Assembly (NCBI GenBank): GCA_016180375.1
Contig: JACPBJ010000065.1
Span: 1 to 22,300, forward strand
Origin: Nitrososphaerota archaeon
GTDB taxonomy: Archaea > Thermoproteota > Nitrososphaeria > Nitrososphaerales > UBA57
Direction: 5' to 3'
DNA length: 22,300 nucleotides
Positions 15,028-20,689 of this stretch are shown here, one piece after another. Each line of letters starts with the position of its first letter. Positions within the stretch are counted from its first letter, which is position 1. Under the pieces are notes generated by a model. It had not been told where the DNA came from. It made no database searches and saw nothing but the letters and a program-made list of their open reading frames with translations. The position numbers were made by a program, and so were the translations under genes.

Positions 15028-16227
15028 CTAAGCAGTCTGCCTTCTGCTATCTATGTAGGCCTTGATAATGAACTCTTTTAGGTTTAGAGGGTTCTCTACA
15101 TATACAATTTTGGTATAGCCATTGAGCTTTGCCATATTTTCGCATATGGTCTTTAGCGCAGGGTTTCTGTCGAGCATTACTATGTTGAGACGGATGTTCT
15201 CCTTACCCGCAATATACGCAGCTCTGTACATGTTCTCTATTGGGGATTGATCTCTGTTGTAGGATACTGTTGGTTCGCTGTCTGTCAATAGGAAGATATT
15301 CCTATTTCCTTCAGCTTTGGAAAGTAGCTGAGTGCAGAAATCTAACGCTCTCCCAATGTCTGTCTGCCCATGCGGTCTCAGTTTCAGAATCTGCCCTGAA
15401 ACTGCTAACGATGGCTCGTCATTGTACGCGACGATATGCAGTTTATCTTCCTTGTATTCATCCTCAAGTAATTGCCTTAATGCAAGCGCAGCCATGACGC
15501 ATCCTTTGTATTTGTCTCCGTACATAGAGCCAGAGATGTCCATCAGGATTATATTGGTTGAGACAGATCTATGGAGGGGGATTCTTGCCCTGAAATCATC
15601 ATCTTTCATATCCATCTCCTCAGGGTCCCTGACAGAAACGCCGAGCAGTGTCTCCTGAATATCTAGATTATCGAAAGAATGTTGAAACTCGTCATACTCC
15701 GAGATTACGTTGGATGGTGATACCCCAGTACCAAACTTCATTGTCTCATGTCCTCCAAAGCCCAGCTTTTCCAGATTTGCAAAGGCTTCATCAAGCAGTC
15801 TCTTTGCAATCAGTTTCTCACTTTGAGTAGTAAATTCAGCGTGCCCGAGATAGACCTTCGGATGCATCAGGTGTCTCTCCCACTTCAGATCAATGAAACC
15901 ATCCTCTGCTAGCCGCTCGAGTATCTTGCGCGGAAAATTCTTAAGCAATTGCTTAACCTGCAGATCCCTCGGTGAAATCTCGCCCTTCTCTATCTTTTCG
16001 ATGATGTTTCTCCAAGCCGCATCTCTTGCTCTCTCGCGCTTTGCGTAATCCCTAATCCAAGATCTATAGACCCAGTTACCCTCTAACTCGCCAAGCCACT
16101 CCTGCATGTATTCTTCAGGGATGTTTTCTTCAGCATTTTTCATGAACTCCTCTATTATGCTTTCAAAATTTAGACCTGTTTCTTCGCTAGACTCAACATC
16201 GTCGGGGTTGAAGAGTCCGTAGATCAT
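15028..16227 (-). CDS. VWA-domain protein, chelatase-D-like partner of the adjacent AAA+ ATPase
   Basis: A helical, acidic N-terminal half of about 220 residues is followed by a von Willebrand A domain with a complete MIDAS: D230-I-S232-G-S234 ('ILMDISGSMYGDKY'), then 'GQTDIGRALDF' and 'FLLTDSEPTV'. In magnesium and cobalt chelatases the D subunit uses such a domain to link the AAA ring to the metal-inserting subunit, and MoxR-type systems pair AAA and VWA proteins in the same way. There is no AAA domain of its own, unlike full-length ChlD. I list ATG 16227. However, the frame stays open upstream with protein-like residues ('ERARQEQQRLSNTFGEEFLND') and no ATG, GTG or TTG in the stretch I read, so the true N-terminus is uncertain. 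It follows the AAA gene by 61 bp and is surely in the same transcript. Confidence 0.8.
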   Translation of the reverse strand: MIYGLFNPDDVESSEETGLNFESIIEEFMKNAEENIPEEYMQEWLGELEGNWVYRSWIRDYAKRERARDAAWRNIIEKIEKGEISPRDLQVKQLLKNFPRKILERLAEDGFIDLKWERHLMHPKVYLGHAEFTTQSEKLIAKRLLDEAFANLEKLGFGGHETMKFGTGVSPSNVISEYDEFQHSFDNLDIQETLLGVSVRDPEEMDMKDDDFRARIPLHRSVSTNIILMDISGSMYGDKYKGCVMAALALRQLLEDEYKEDKLHIVAYNDEPSLAVSGQILKLRPHGQTDIGRALDFCTQLLSKAEGNRNIFLLTDSEPTVSYNRDQSPIENMYRAAYIAGKENIRLNIVMLDRNPALKTICENMAKLNGYTKIVYVENPLNLKEFIIKAYIDSRRQTA

Positions 16228-16292
16228 GTCGTTAAGGAACTCCTCTCCGAAGGTGTTTGAGAGGCGTTGCTGCTCTTGACGAGCCCTCTCAT
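16224..16292 (-). CDS. Possible 22-codon bridging mini-ORF between the AAA and VWA genes
   Basis: An ATG at 16292 overlaps the AAA gene's TGA as ATGA. The frame runs 22 codons to a TGA that itself overlaps the VWA gene's ATG as ATGA. Translating this peptide (starting MRGLVKSS) could carry ribosomes from one gene to the next. It has no recognisable domain. The arrangement may be chance, because the VWA frame also reads as plausible protein through the same stretch. Confidence 0.2.
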   Translation of the reverse strand: MRGLVKSSNASQTPSERSSLTT

Positions 16293-17812
16293 TGCACCCT
16301 TCGCATTCGCCCTTCAGATTCCACCATCTCCCTTAGGATGTAGCCGCCATCTTTCCTAGCGGCATAACGCGGGGTGCATACCGCTATTGAATGTATTAGT
16401 ATCTCTATTGCTGAGAGATAGGTTTCATCATCGACATCTCCTGCTATTGCCTTCACCGCAACATTCGTGGCTTTACTCTGCTTAAGATTCTCTATCAACG
16501 ATCTTTCTATGCTTAGGAATTTATCGCCGTTCACCCGAGAAGCAATTGTAAACACATCCGAGTAGAATCCATCAAAATACTCGGCTGGAATCTTGTCATA
16601 CACTTCCTTCGCAGTTCTCCTGATAGCTTCTTCTATGAGCGCATTCACAATCTCCTTCTTGCTCTCTTTGACTCCATATTCAACCTCTATTCTGCCAGCA
16701 AGAGCGAGTGCAGCTATCTCAAAGTCTTTCCCGTAATCGATGAATAATGGTACTTCTCTCCCGTTTCTAACAGCCTTTGATTTGATGTGATCCATCAGCT
16801 TTATCGTCGCCCTGCACGAAGGCGCCACCTGTATTTTCTTCGCAATTTCGCTCTCCTTTTGGTTTCTTCCTAGCCTTACAGCACGCGCAAGAATTCTTAG
16901 GTGCCAGTCGGGTATCTTTGGATCCTCATCATGGACTTTCTTGACATAAGTGTTTCTTTTGCCAATCTCTATCTCCTCCTCCAATGTCTCTGGAGGCCCT
17001 ATCTCAATGGTTTCCATCCTGTCGAGAAGGGGCTCCTTTATCGGAGAAGTGCCTCTGTAGTTTGCGGGGTTTGTCGATGCAAGTTCTATCGTTGATATTT
17101 TGAAAGGAAGAATGTCTCCTTCTGTGGTAGTAACCTGATTCTCTTCGAAGAGCTCATGCAACAATGTTTGCAATGATGTTGGTACCGCTCCGAGCTCGTC
17201 AAAGTATCCGACACCCCTGTTGGACTTCAGAGCCCTTCCCGGAATAAAAACTTCAGGATGATCAAGATCATAGCCTTCTCTAATTTTTTGGATGGAGATT
17301 CCTCCAATGAGCTGCCTTGTAGTCATCATCGGATCTCCTGGAATCCTCACCCAGATCCTGGGAGTGAATATCAGCTCAACCCGCTCCTGATAGGTTAGCT
17401 TGGCCTTGCATGAAAAGCAGGTCGGCTGAACAGGGTCATCGTATATCTTGCATTCCTTTATTGTCAGAGTCTTTTCCGGAAGGAGTTTCCCTATTGCTTT
17501 AGCAAAAGTCGTCTTGCCGTAGCCTCTCTCTCCTCTAAGCAAAATGGGCGAGCCTGAAAACAAACCTTCCTTCACTAGCTCTTTCTCAGTCTCCTTCCCA
17601 ACAATATCCGGAAATGGGTCCTTCCCCTCCTTTTCCAAGGTTGTGATTCGCTCTCTGACATAGTCTACTGGGCTCTTCGAGTGATAGTTCGAATAAGGCT
17701 CCTGCCAGACATCCACTTGCTCGCCATTTAGATACAACTTTGGAGCATTGCCAGAAGTAAGCCTGACAGTCTCAAAGACCAGTGAATCTATGTCGATACC
17801 CTTTCTTTCCAA
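16289..17812 (-). CDS. AAA+ ATPase of the magnesium-chelatase subunit I (ChlI/BchI) family
   Basis: 507-residue AAA+ ATPase. Walker A is G94-E-R-G-Y-G-K100-T101 and Walker B is 'GYFDELG' with D205-E206. Between them lies a Cys cluster C121...C132-x-x-C135, in the place where BchI/ChlI carry their 'C...LCxxC' segment. 'GGISIQKIREG...PEVFIPGRALKSNRGVGYFDE' parallels the ChlI 'GTIDIEKAL...FEPGLLAKANRGILYVDE'. 'LASTNPANYRGTSPIKEPLLDRMETIEIG' provides sensor and arginine-finger elements. It probably forms a hexameric ring that remodels a target with the adjacent VWA protein. No large chelatase subunit (ChlH/CobN) is in the window, so metal insertion into a tetrapyrrole is only one option. The TTG start at 17812 is supported by a TATA-like box 34 bases upstream. 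Confidence 0.85.
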   Translation of the reverse strand: MERKGIDIDSLVFETVRLTSGNAPKLYLNGEQVDVWQEPYSNYHSKSPVDYVRERITTLEKEGKDPFPDIVGKETEKELVKEGLFSGSPILLRGERGYGKTTFAKAIGKLLPEKTLTIKECKIYDDPVQPTCFSCKAKLTYQERVELIFTPRIWVRIPGDPMMTTRQLIGGISIQKIREGYDLDHPEVFIPGRALKSNRGVGYFDELGAVPTSLQTLLHELFEENQVTTTEGDILPFKISTIELASTNPANYRGTSPIKEPLLDRMETIEIGPPETLEEEIEIGKRNTYVKKVHDEDPKIPDWHLRILARAVRLGRNQKESEIAKKIQVAPSCRATIKLMDHIKSKAVRNGREVPLFIDYGKDFEIAALALAGRIEVEYGVKESKKEIVNALIEEAIRRTAKEVYDKIPAEYFDGFYSDVFTIASRVNGDKFLSIERSLIENLKQSKATNVAVKAIAGDVDDETYLSAIEILIHSIAVCTPRYAARKDGGYILREMVESEGRMRRVQ

Positions 17813-17843
17813 AATTTCGCTGAATATTATTCCTATGATTTGC

Positions 17844-17849
17844 TTATAT
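17844..17849 (-). promoter_or_regulatory. TATA-like box for the AAA-VWA operon
   Basis: The minus strand reads catataagc here, centred about 34 bases before the TTG at 17812. It shares a 127-bp divergent region with the Lrp/AsnC gene, so that regulator may control both directions. Confidence 0.42.
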
Positions 17850-17895
17850 GTTGTATGGTATCCCCCAACAAAAGGAATTAGCTAAAACCATTAGC

Positions 17896-17903
17896 ATAAT
17901 ATT
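17896..17903 (+). promoter_or_regulatory. TATA-like box for the Lrp/AsnC gene
   Basis: ataatatt is centred about 40 bases before the ATG at 17940, predicting a short leader that contains GAGGA at 17926-17930. An inverted copy, AATATTAT, lies at 17823-17830, and a direct repeat of ATTAGC lies at 17877-17882 and 17890-17895. These are possible regulator contacts. Confidence 0.38.
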
Positions 17904-17939
17904 GGAGCTTTGCAGAGCCTTTGGCGAGGAACTGAACAA

Positions 17940-18395
17940 ATGGCCAAGGTCGAGATCGACGAAACTGACAGGAAGATACTAAGAGAGTACCTGAAAGATG
18001 CCAGGCTATCATATAGAGAGGTTGCCAGACGTGTCAGAGTGGCCGTAGGCACCGTCATGGCAAGAACGAAAAGACTCGAAACTGAGGGTGTAATAAAGGG
18101 CTACACGGCTGTTCTCGATCATGAGAAACTTGGGTATGACCTGACAGCAGTTACGGAGATCACGGTTTCAAAGGGTAAACTTGTTGAAATGGAGAAGGAG
18201 ATTGCGAAGTTACCAGTCGCATGTACCGTGTACGACGTAACAGGCATGACTGATGCATTGATCATAGCCAAGTTCAGGAGCCGTGAAGAGCTCAGCAACT
18301 TCACGAAATCTCTTCTGGCTATGCCTTTTGTGGAAAGGACGAATACCCACATCGTGCTTACAACGGTAAAGGAAGACTTCCGACTGCCACCATAA
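17940..18395 (+). CDS. Lrp/AsnC-family transcriptional regulator
   Basis: DNA-binding regulator of 151 residues. The N-terminal winged helix begins 'IDETDRKILREYLKDARLSYREVARRVRVAVGTVMARTKRLETEGVIKGY', the classic AsnC HTH and wing. The C-terminal RAM domain ('LTAVTEITVSKGKLVEMEKEIAKLPVACTVYDVTGMTDALIIAKFRSREELSNFTKSLLAMPFVERTNTHIVL') binds small effectors, often amino acids, and mediates dimer or octamer assembly. I choose ATG 17940, nine bases after GAGGA. An in-frame TTG at 17910 would add ten atypical residues. It is divergent from the AAA-VWA operon and probably regulates itself and perhaps that operon. Its stop codon directly abuts the stop of the convergent HMA gene, with no bases between. 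Confidence 0.92.
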   Translation: MAKVEIDETDRKILREYLKDARLSYREVARRVRVAVGTVMARTKRLETEGVIKGYTAVLDHEKLGYDLTAVTEITVSKGKLVEMEKEIAKLPVACTVYDVTGMTDALIIAKFRSREELSNFTKSLLAMPFVERTNTHIVLTTVKEDFRLPP

Positions 18396-18629
18396 TTACC
18401 TTTCAATGATGGAATCGTACCCTGCCTTCTTGATGGCTTTCTTTATGCTGTCCTCGTCAACTTCATTTGGGTTATATTCAACATATGCAGTGTCCGTCAT
18501 ATAGCTTATTCCAATGGATTTGATTCCTTTCGCTCCTTTGAGGGCCTTCTCTGCAATGAAAGCGCAACTTGCACAGTCCATGCCCAAGATTTTGAATTTA
18601 ATGCGCTGGTATTGTTGTTCCTTTGACAA
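18396..18629 (-). CDS. Heavy-metal-associated (HMA) domain protein, CopZ-like
   Basis: Stand-alone 77-residue HMA domain with the metal-binding loop 'GMDCASC' (C19, C22) and the ferredoxin-like pattern 'KFKILGMDCASCAFIAEKALKGAKGIKSIGISYMTDTAYVEYNPNEVDEDSIKKAIKKAGYDSI'. Such proteins carry Cu(I), sometimes Zn(II), to P-type ATPases or target proteins in the cytoplasm. No P-type ATPase lies alongside, but a cupredoxin gene is about 830 bp away on the same strand. The start is TTG 18629 because no ATG or GTG precedes the domain. The nearest TATA-like string is only about 10 bases upstream of this codon, so the start is not certain. Confidence 0.85.
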   Translation of the reverse strand: MSKEQQYQRIKFKILGMDCASCAFIAEKALKGAKGIKSIGISYMTDTAYVEYNPNEVDEDSIKKAIKKAGYDSIIER

Positions 18630-18671
18630 CTAAAATTTTATGGCACTGCTGACTGAAAAGGCTTGCAGATA

Positions 18672-19070
18672 CTATTCTTCCTCTTCTGGCAAAGGTTGCA
18701 TGCTCGAAGCATCGGTACCAATATCCAGTTCTTCTAGAGCCGCGAGGACGTACCTGTGAACCGCATCCACCTTGACCTTGTAACTGTCAAACAGAAACTT
18801 CACAAGCTTTTCGCTGAGATTCGCTTTATAGACCTTAACATCAAAAATATAATTCGTTGCCATCTTGAGACTGCTTAGTGGTATCTTATCGGAAAGCTCC
18901 AAAGTAGCTATGTACCTTCCCTCTGGTAACTGATCGTAAAATTGAACGTCTATCCTCCTGCCCTTTTCATCAATCTCCAGAATATAGCCAGACTGCTTTA
19001 CCTCGCCAGCCTCCTCCAGCTTCGCTTTGGAAATCTCTTCAGCAGCCCACCTTGGAAACTCCTCGACCAT
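18672..19070 (-). CDS. Conserved-looking protein of unknown function
   Basis: I do not recognise this 132-residue protein. It begins with an amphipathic, charged region ('VEEFPRWAAEEISKAKLEEAG'). Beta-rich segments follow ('GYILEIDEKGRRIDVQFYDQLPEGRYIATLEL' and 'NYIFDVKVYKANLSEKLVKFLFDSYKV'), and it ends in an acidic tail 'PLPEEEE'. There is no signal, membrane segment or catalytic motif, so it is probably cytoplasmic. I prefer ATG 19070 to the TTG at 19076: the TATA box at 19096-19101 is 28 bases upstream, and an AGGAG string lies nine bases before the ATG. It is divergent from the 60-aa gene at 19160 and 42 bp upstream of the HMA gene on the same strand. Confidence 0.65.
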   Translation of the reverse strand: MVEEFPRWAAEEISKAKLEEAGEVKQSGYILEIDEKGRRIDVQFYDQLPEGRYIATLELSDKIPLSSLKMATNYIFDVKVYKANLSEKLVKFLFDSYKVKVDAVHRYVLAALEELDIGTDASSMQPLPEEEE

Positions 19071-19095
19071 TCGCAAAGGCTCCTAAGGAGGATGA

Positions 19096-19101
19096 ATATA
19101 A
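19096..19101 (-). promoter_or_regulatory. TATA box for the 132-aa unknown gene
   Basis: Minus-strand ttatat, centred 28 bases before the ATG at 19070. Together with the plus-strand box at 19130-19135 it forms a compact divergent promoter in an 89-bp gap. Confidence 0.48.
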
Positions 19102-19129
19102 CCCGTATGATAAAGATAGATAAAAGAGA

Positions 19130-19135
19130 TTTAAT
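19130..19135 (+). promoter_or_regulatory. TATA box for the 60-aa gene
   Basis: tttaat is centred 27-28 bases before the GTG at 19160, consistent with a leaderless transcript and with that GTG as the start. Confidence 0.45.
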
Positions 19136-19159
19136 CCTCCTGTTCGGCAGTGGGTCGCC

Positions 19160-19342
19160 GTGGAACATCTGTTCAACATTGGAGACAAAGTTCAGACATC
19201 GCTTGGTGCCAAGGGAGTAGTTGAAGTACTGGACACTGACAAGGACGGTCAATCAGTTGTATATGTTAGGTGGAAGAGTGGCGCTTTAGGCACTTACACA
19301 AAAGAGGATATCAAACGCTACGGAATCAAAAAAGCTCAATAA
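19160..19342 (+). CDS. Small beta-barrel (SH3/KOW-like) protein of unknown function
   Basis: 60-residue protein with the look of a small SH3- or Tudor-like barrel: 'FNIGDKVQTSLGAKGVVEVLDTDKDGQSVVYVRWKSGALGTYTKEDIKRYGI'. The 'GDKVxTxxGxKGVV' opening resembles domains that bind nucleic acids or protein tails, but I cannot name a family. It starts at GTG 19160 with a TATA box 28 bases upstream and no ribosome-binding site, as for a leaderless message. It stands alone between a divergent gene and the convergent cupredoxin gene. T-rich DNA follows the stop. Confidence 0.6.
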   Translation: MEHLFNIGDKVQTSLGAKGVVEVLDTDKDGQSVVYVRWKSGALGTYTKEDIKRYGIKKAQ

Positions 19343-19381
19343 TTTTAGCTCGTTTAGGTTCTTTTAGCTTTACCGCTTTAG
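19343..19381 (+). terminator. T-rich stretch, possible transcription terminator
   Basis: Directly after the TAA at 19340-19342 there are four TTTAG strings (19344, 19353, 19363 and 19377), two of them within runs of four T. Archaeal RNA polymerase stops at T-rich tracts without needing a hairpin, so this could end the 60-aa gene's transcript. Confidence 0.35.
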
Positions 19382-19458
19382 TCATGCACGCCTGCATATG
19401 CAATATGGTTCCGCTCTGATTGATATCTACCTAGGGGAGACAATATAAAGAAAGGAGT

Positions 19459-19920
19459 TCAGCCACTGACCTTTATTATCCCATTCATAGTGTGAAATTC
19501 AACCACGCATAGAAAATAGTAAGTTCCGGGTTTGTCAAATTTGAATTCGAATTTGTCACCTGGCTTCAGTAGAGAATGGAACAGGGGCTCACCAGCAGCC
19601 GTAACGTTGTTGCTGGTTGCGGTATGGACTTGATTATCTGTGTTCTCCCATATTATAGTGGAGCCCACGGAAACAGAAACGAAAGACGGCCTGAACTCGG
19701 AGGCGCTTACAGCCTTTACGGTGACCGTAGTTGGAGGCGGAAGTTCCACAGGGCTCTTTGGAGGCAGTGGTTGAGGAGCTTGTGGCTTAACCTCTTCTGG
19801 TTTTGGAGAGCCAGTCTGGGTAAAGTACAGCGCATTGCCCGCTACAAATAGCAGCACCAACACTAAAACGCTGATACTAAGTTTTGAAATAGCTCTGTGT
19901 CCCTGTCCTGCTATCAACAT
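19459..19920 (-). CDS. Membrane-anchored cupredoxin (blue-copper-like protein)
   Basis: 153-residue protein with an N-terminal hydrophobic segment 'LSISVLVLVLLFVAGNALYF' (about 14-33), a Pro-rich linker (39-63), then one cupredoxin domain of about 88 residues, placing the copper site outside the membrane. Type 1 copper ligands can be assigned: H99 in 'NTDNQVHTAT', C138 and H143 in 'FLCVVEFH', and M145 in 'HTMNG'. The loop is unusual: C-x4-H-x-M, where plastocyanin-like archaeal proteins usually have C-x2-H-x2/4-M. Such proteins shuttle electrons in respiratory chains and are abundant in Nitrososphaerota. It starts at ATG 19920. A TATA-like string about 27 bases upstream is shared with the divergent alkylation-repair gene. 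Confidence 0.85.
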   Translation of the reverse strand: MLIAGQGHRAISKLSISVLVLVLLFVAGNALYFTQTGSPKPEEVKPQAPQPLPPKSPVELPPPTTVTVKAVSASEFRPSFVSVSVGSTIIWENTDNQVHTATSNNVTAAGEPLFHSLLKPGDKFEFKFDKPGTYYFLCVVEFHTMNGIIKVSG

Positions 19921-19940
19921 CTAAAATATTAACGAAGATG

Positions 19941-19951
19941 TAGATAAGTTA
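19941..19951. promoter_or_regulatory. Shared bidirectional TATA-like element
   Basis: tagataagtta sits in the 48-bp gap between two divergent starts. It is about 24 bases before the plus ATG at 19969 and, read as aacttatct, about 27 bases before the minus ATG at 19920. One element may serve both the cupredoxin and the alkylation-repair gene. Confidence 0.35.
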
Positions 19952-19968
19952 GCGGTCTTACAACGCAA

Positions 19969-20655
19969 ATGGAATACGAGGAGATTCTCAGCAAACTGAA
20001 GTCGATGGGTGACCCTAAAGCTGCAGAGGGAATGGCGAAGTTTGGCATTAACACAAAAAAGGCTTACGGCGTCTCCATACCAAATGTCAGGGCTCTCGCT
20101 AAAAAGATAGGAAAAGACCATAATCTTGCTCAAAGTCTCTGGTCATCGGGCATTCACGAAGCGCGCATCCTAGCAGGCATTGTGGATGATCCAAAAATGG
20201 TGACAGAGGAGCAGATGGAAAAATGGGTGAAGGACTTCGATTCTTGGGACGTATGCGATCAATGCTGCAGCAATCTCTTTGACAAGACGAATTTTGCTCA
20301 TGGTAAAGCTATTGAGTGGAGCAAGCGGAGAGAGGAGTTTGTCAGACGCGCCGGTTTCACGCTTATGGCTACGTTAGCAGTTCATGATAAAAAAGCCAGA
20401 GATGAGGACTTCATCGCATTCCTCCCTCTAATCAAAGATGCCACTACGGATGAGAGGAATTTTGTCAAAAAGGCCGTAAACTGGGCACTGAGGCAGATAG
20501 GGAAGAGAGATGCAAGGCTGAATAAAATGGCAGTAGAACTGGCTAAAGAAATTCAGAAAATTGATTCTAGGAGTGCGAAATGGATAGCTTCAGATGCTAT
20601 AGGAGAATTGACCGGCAAAGCAATACAGCAGAGGCTTAAAGTAAAATCTCGATAA
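19969..20655 (+). CDS. DNA alkylation repair protein, AlkD-like
   Basis: 228-residue all-helical protein of the AlkC/AlkD HEAT-like repeat family. AlkD glycosylases remove positively charged alkylated bases (3-methyladenine, 7-methylguanine) without base flipping. Residues matching the AlkD active site are present: W93 and D97 in 'SWDVCD' (the W-x3-D spacing of Trp109/Asp113 in Bacillus cereus AlkD), and W172 in 'KKAVNWALRQIGKR', equivalent to Trp187. 'YGVSIPNVRALAKKIG' and 'EARILAGIVDDP' are family hallmarks. The length is typical. It starts at ATG 19969 in a 48-bp divergent promoter with the cupredoxin gene. AMP phosphorylase follows 34 bp later with its own TATA-like box. Confidence 0.9.
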   Translation: MEYEEILSKLKSMGDPKAAEGMAKFGINTKKAYGVSIPNVRALAKKIGKDHNLAQSLWSSGIHEARILAGIVDDPKMVTEEQMEKWVKDFDSWDVCDQCCSNLFDKTNFAHGKAIEWSKRREEFVRRAGFTLMATLAVHDKKARDEDFIAFLPLIKDATTDERNFVKKAVNWALRQIGKRDARLNKMAVELAKEIQKIDSRSAKWIASDAIGELTGKAIQQRLKVKSR

Positions 20656-20657
20656 GA

Positions 20658-20664
20658 GATATTA
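20658..20664 (+). promoter_or_regulatory. TATA-like box for the AMP phosphorylase gene
   Basis: gatatta is centred about 29 bases before the ATG at 20690, within the 34-bp gap after the alkylation-repair gene. Confidence 0.42.
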
Positions 20665-20689
20665 GTTGAGAAAATAAGGCGCTTATAGG

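Noticed and set aside
19092..19220. ATG directly after AAGGAGG, opening a 42-codon plus-strand frame
   Set aside because: The AGGAGG touches the ATG with no spacer. The frame overlaps the well-supported 60-aa gene in another frame and covers its TATA box, and the peptide shows no family features.
19429..19449. TATA-like string caatataaag with CCTAGGGGA before the cupredoxin gene's 3' end
   Set aside because: Reading rightwards it would only give a transcript antisense to the cupredoxin gene. Reading leftwards it is pyrimidine-rich 3'-end sequence. There is no independent support for a promoter.
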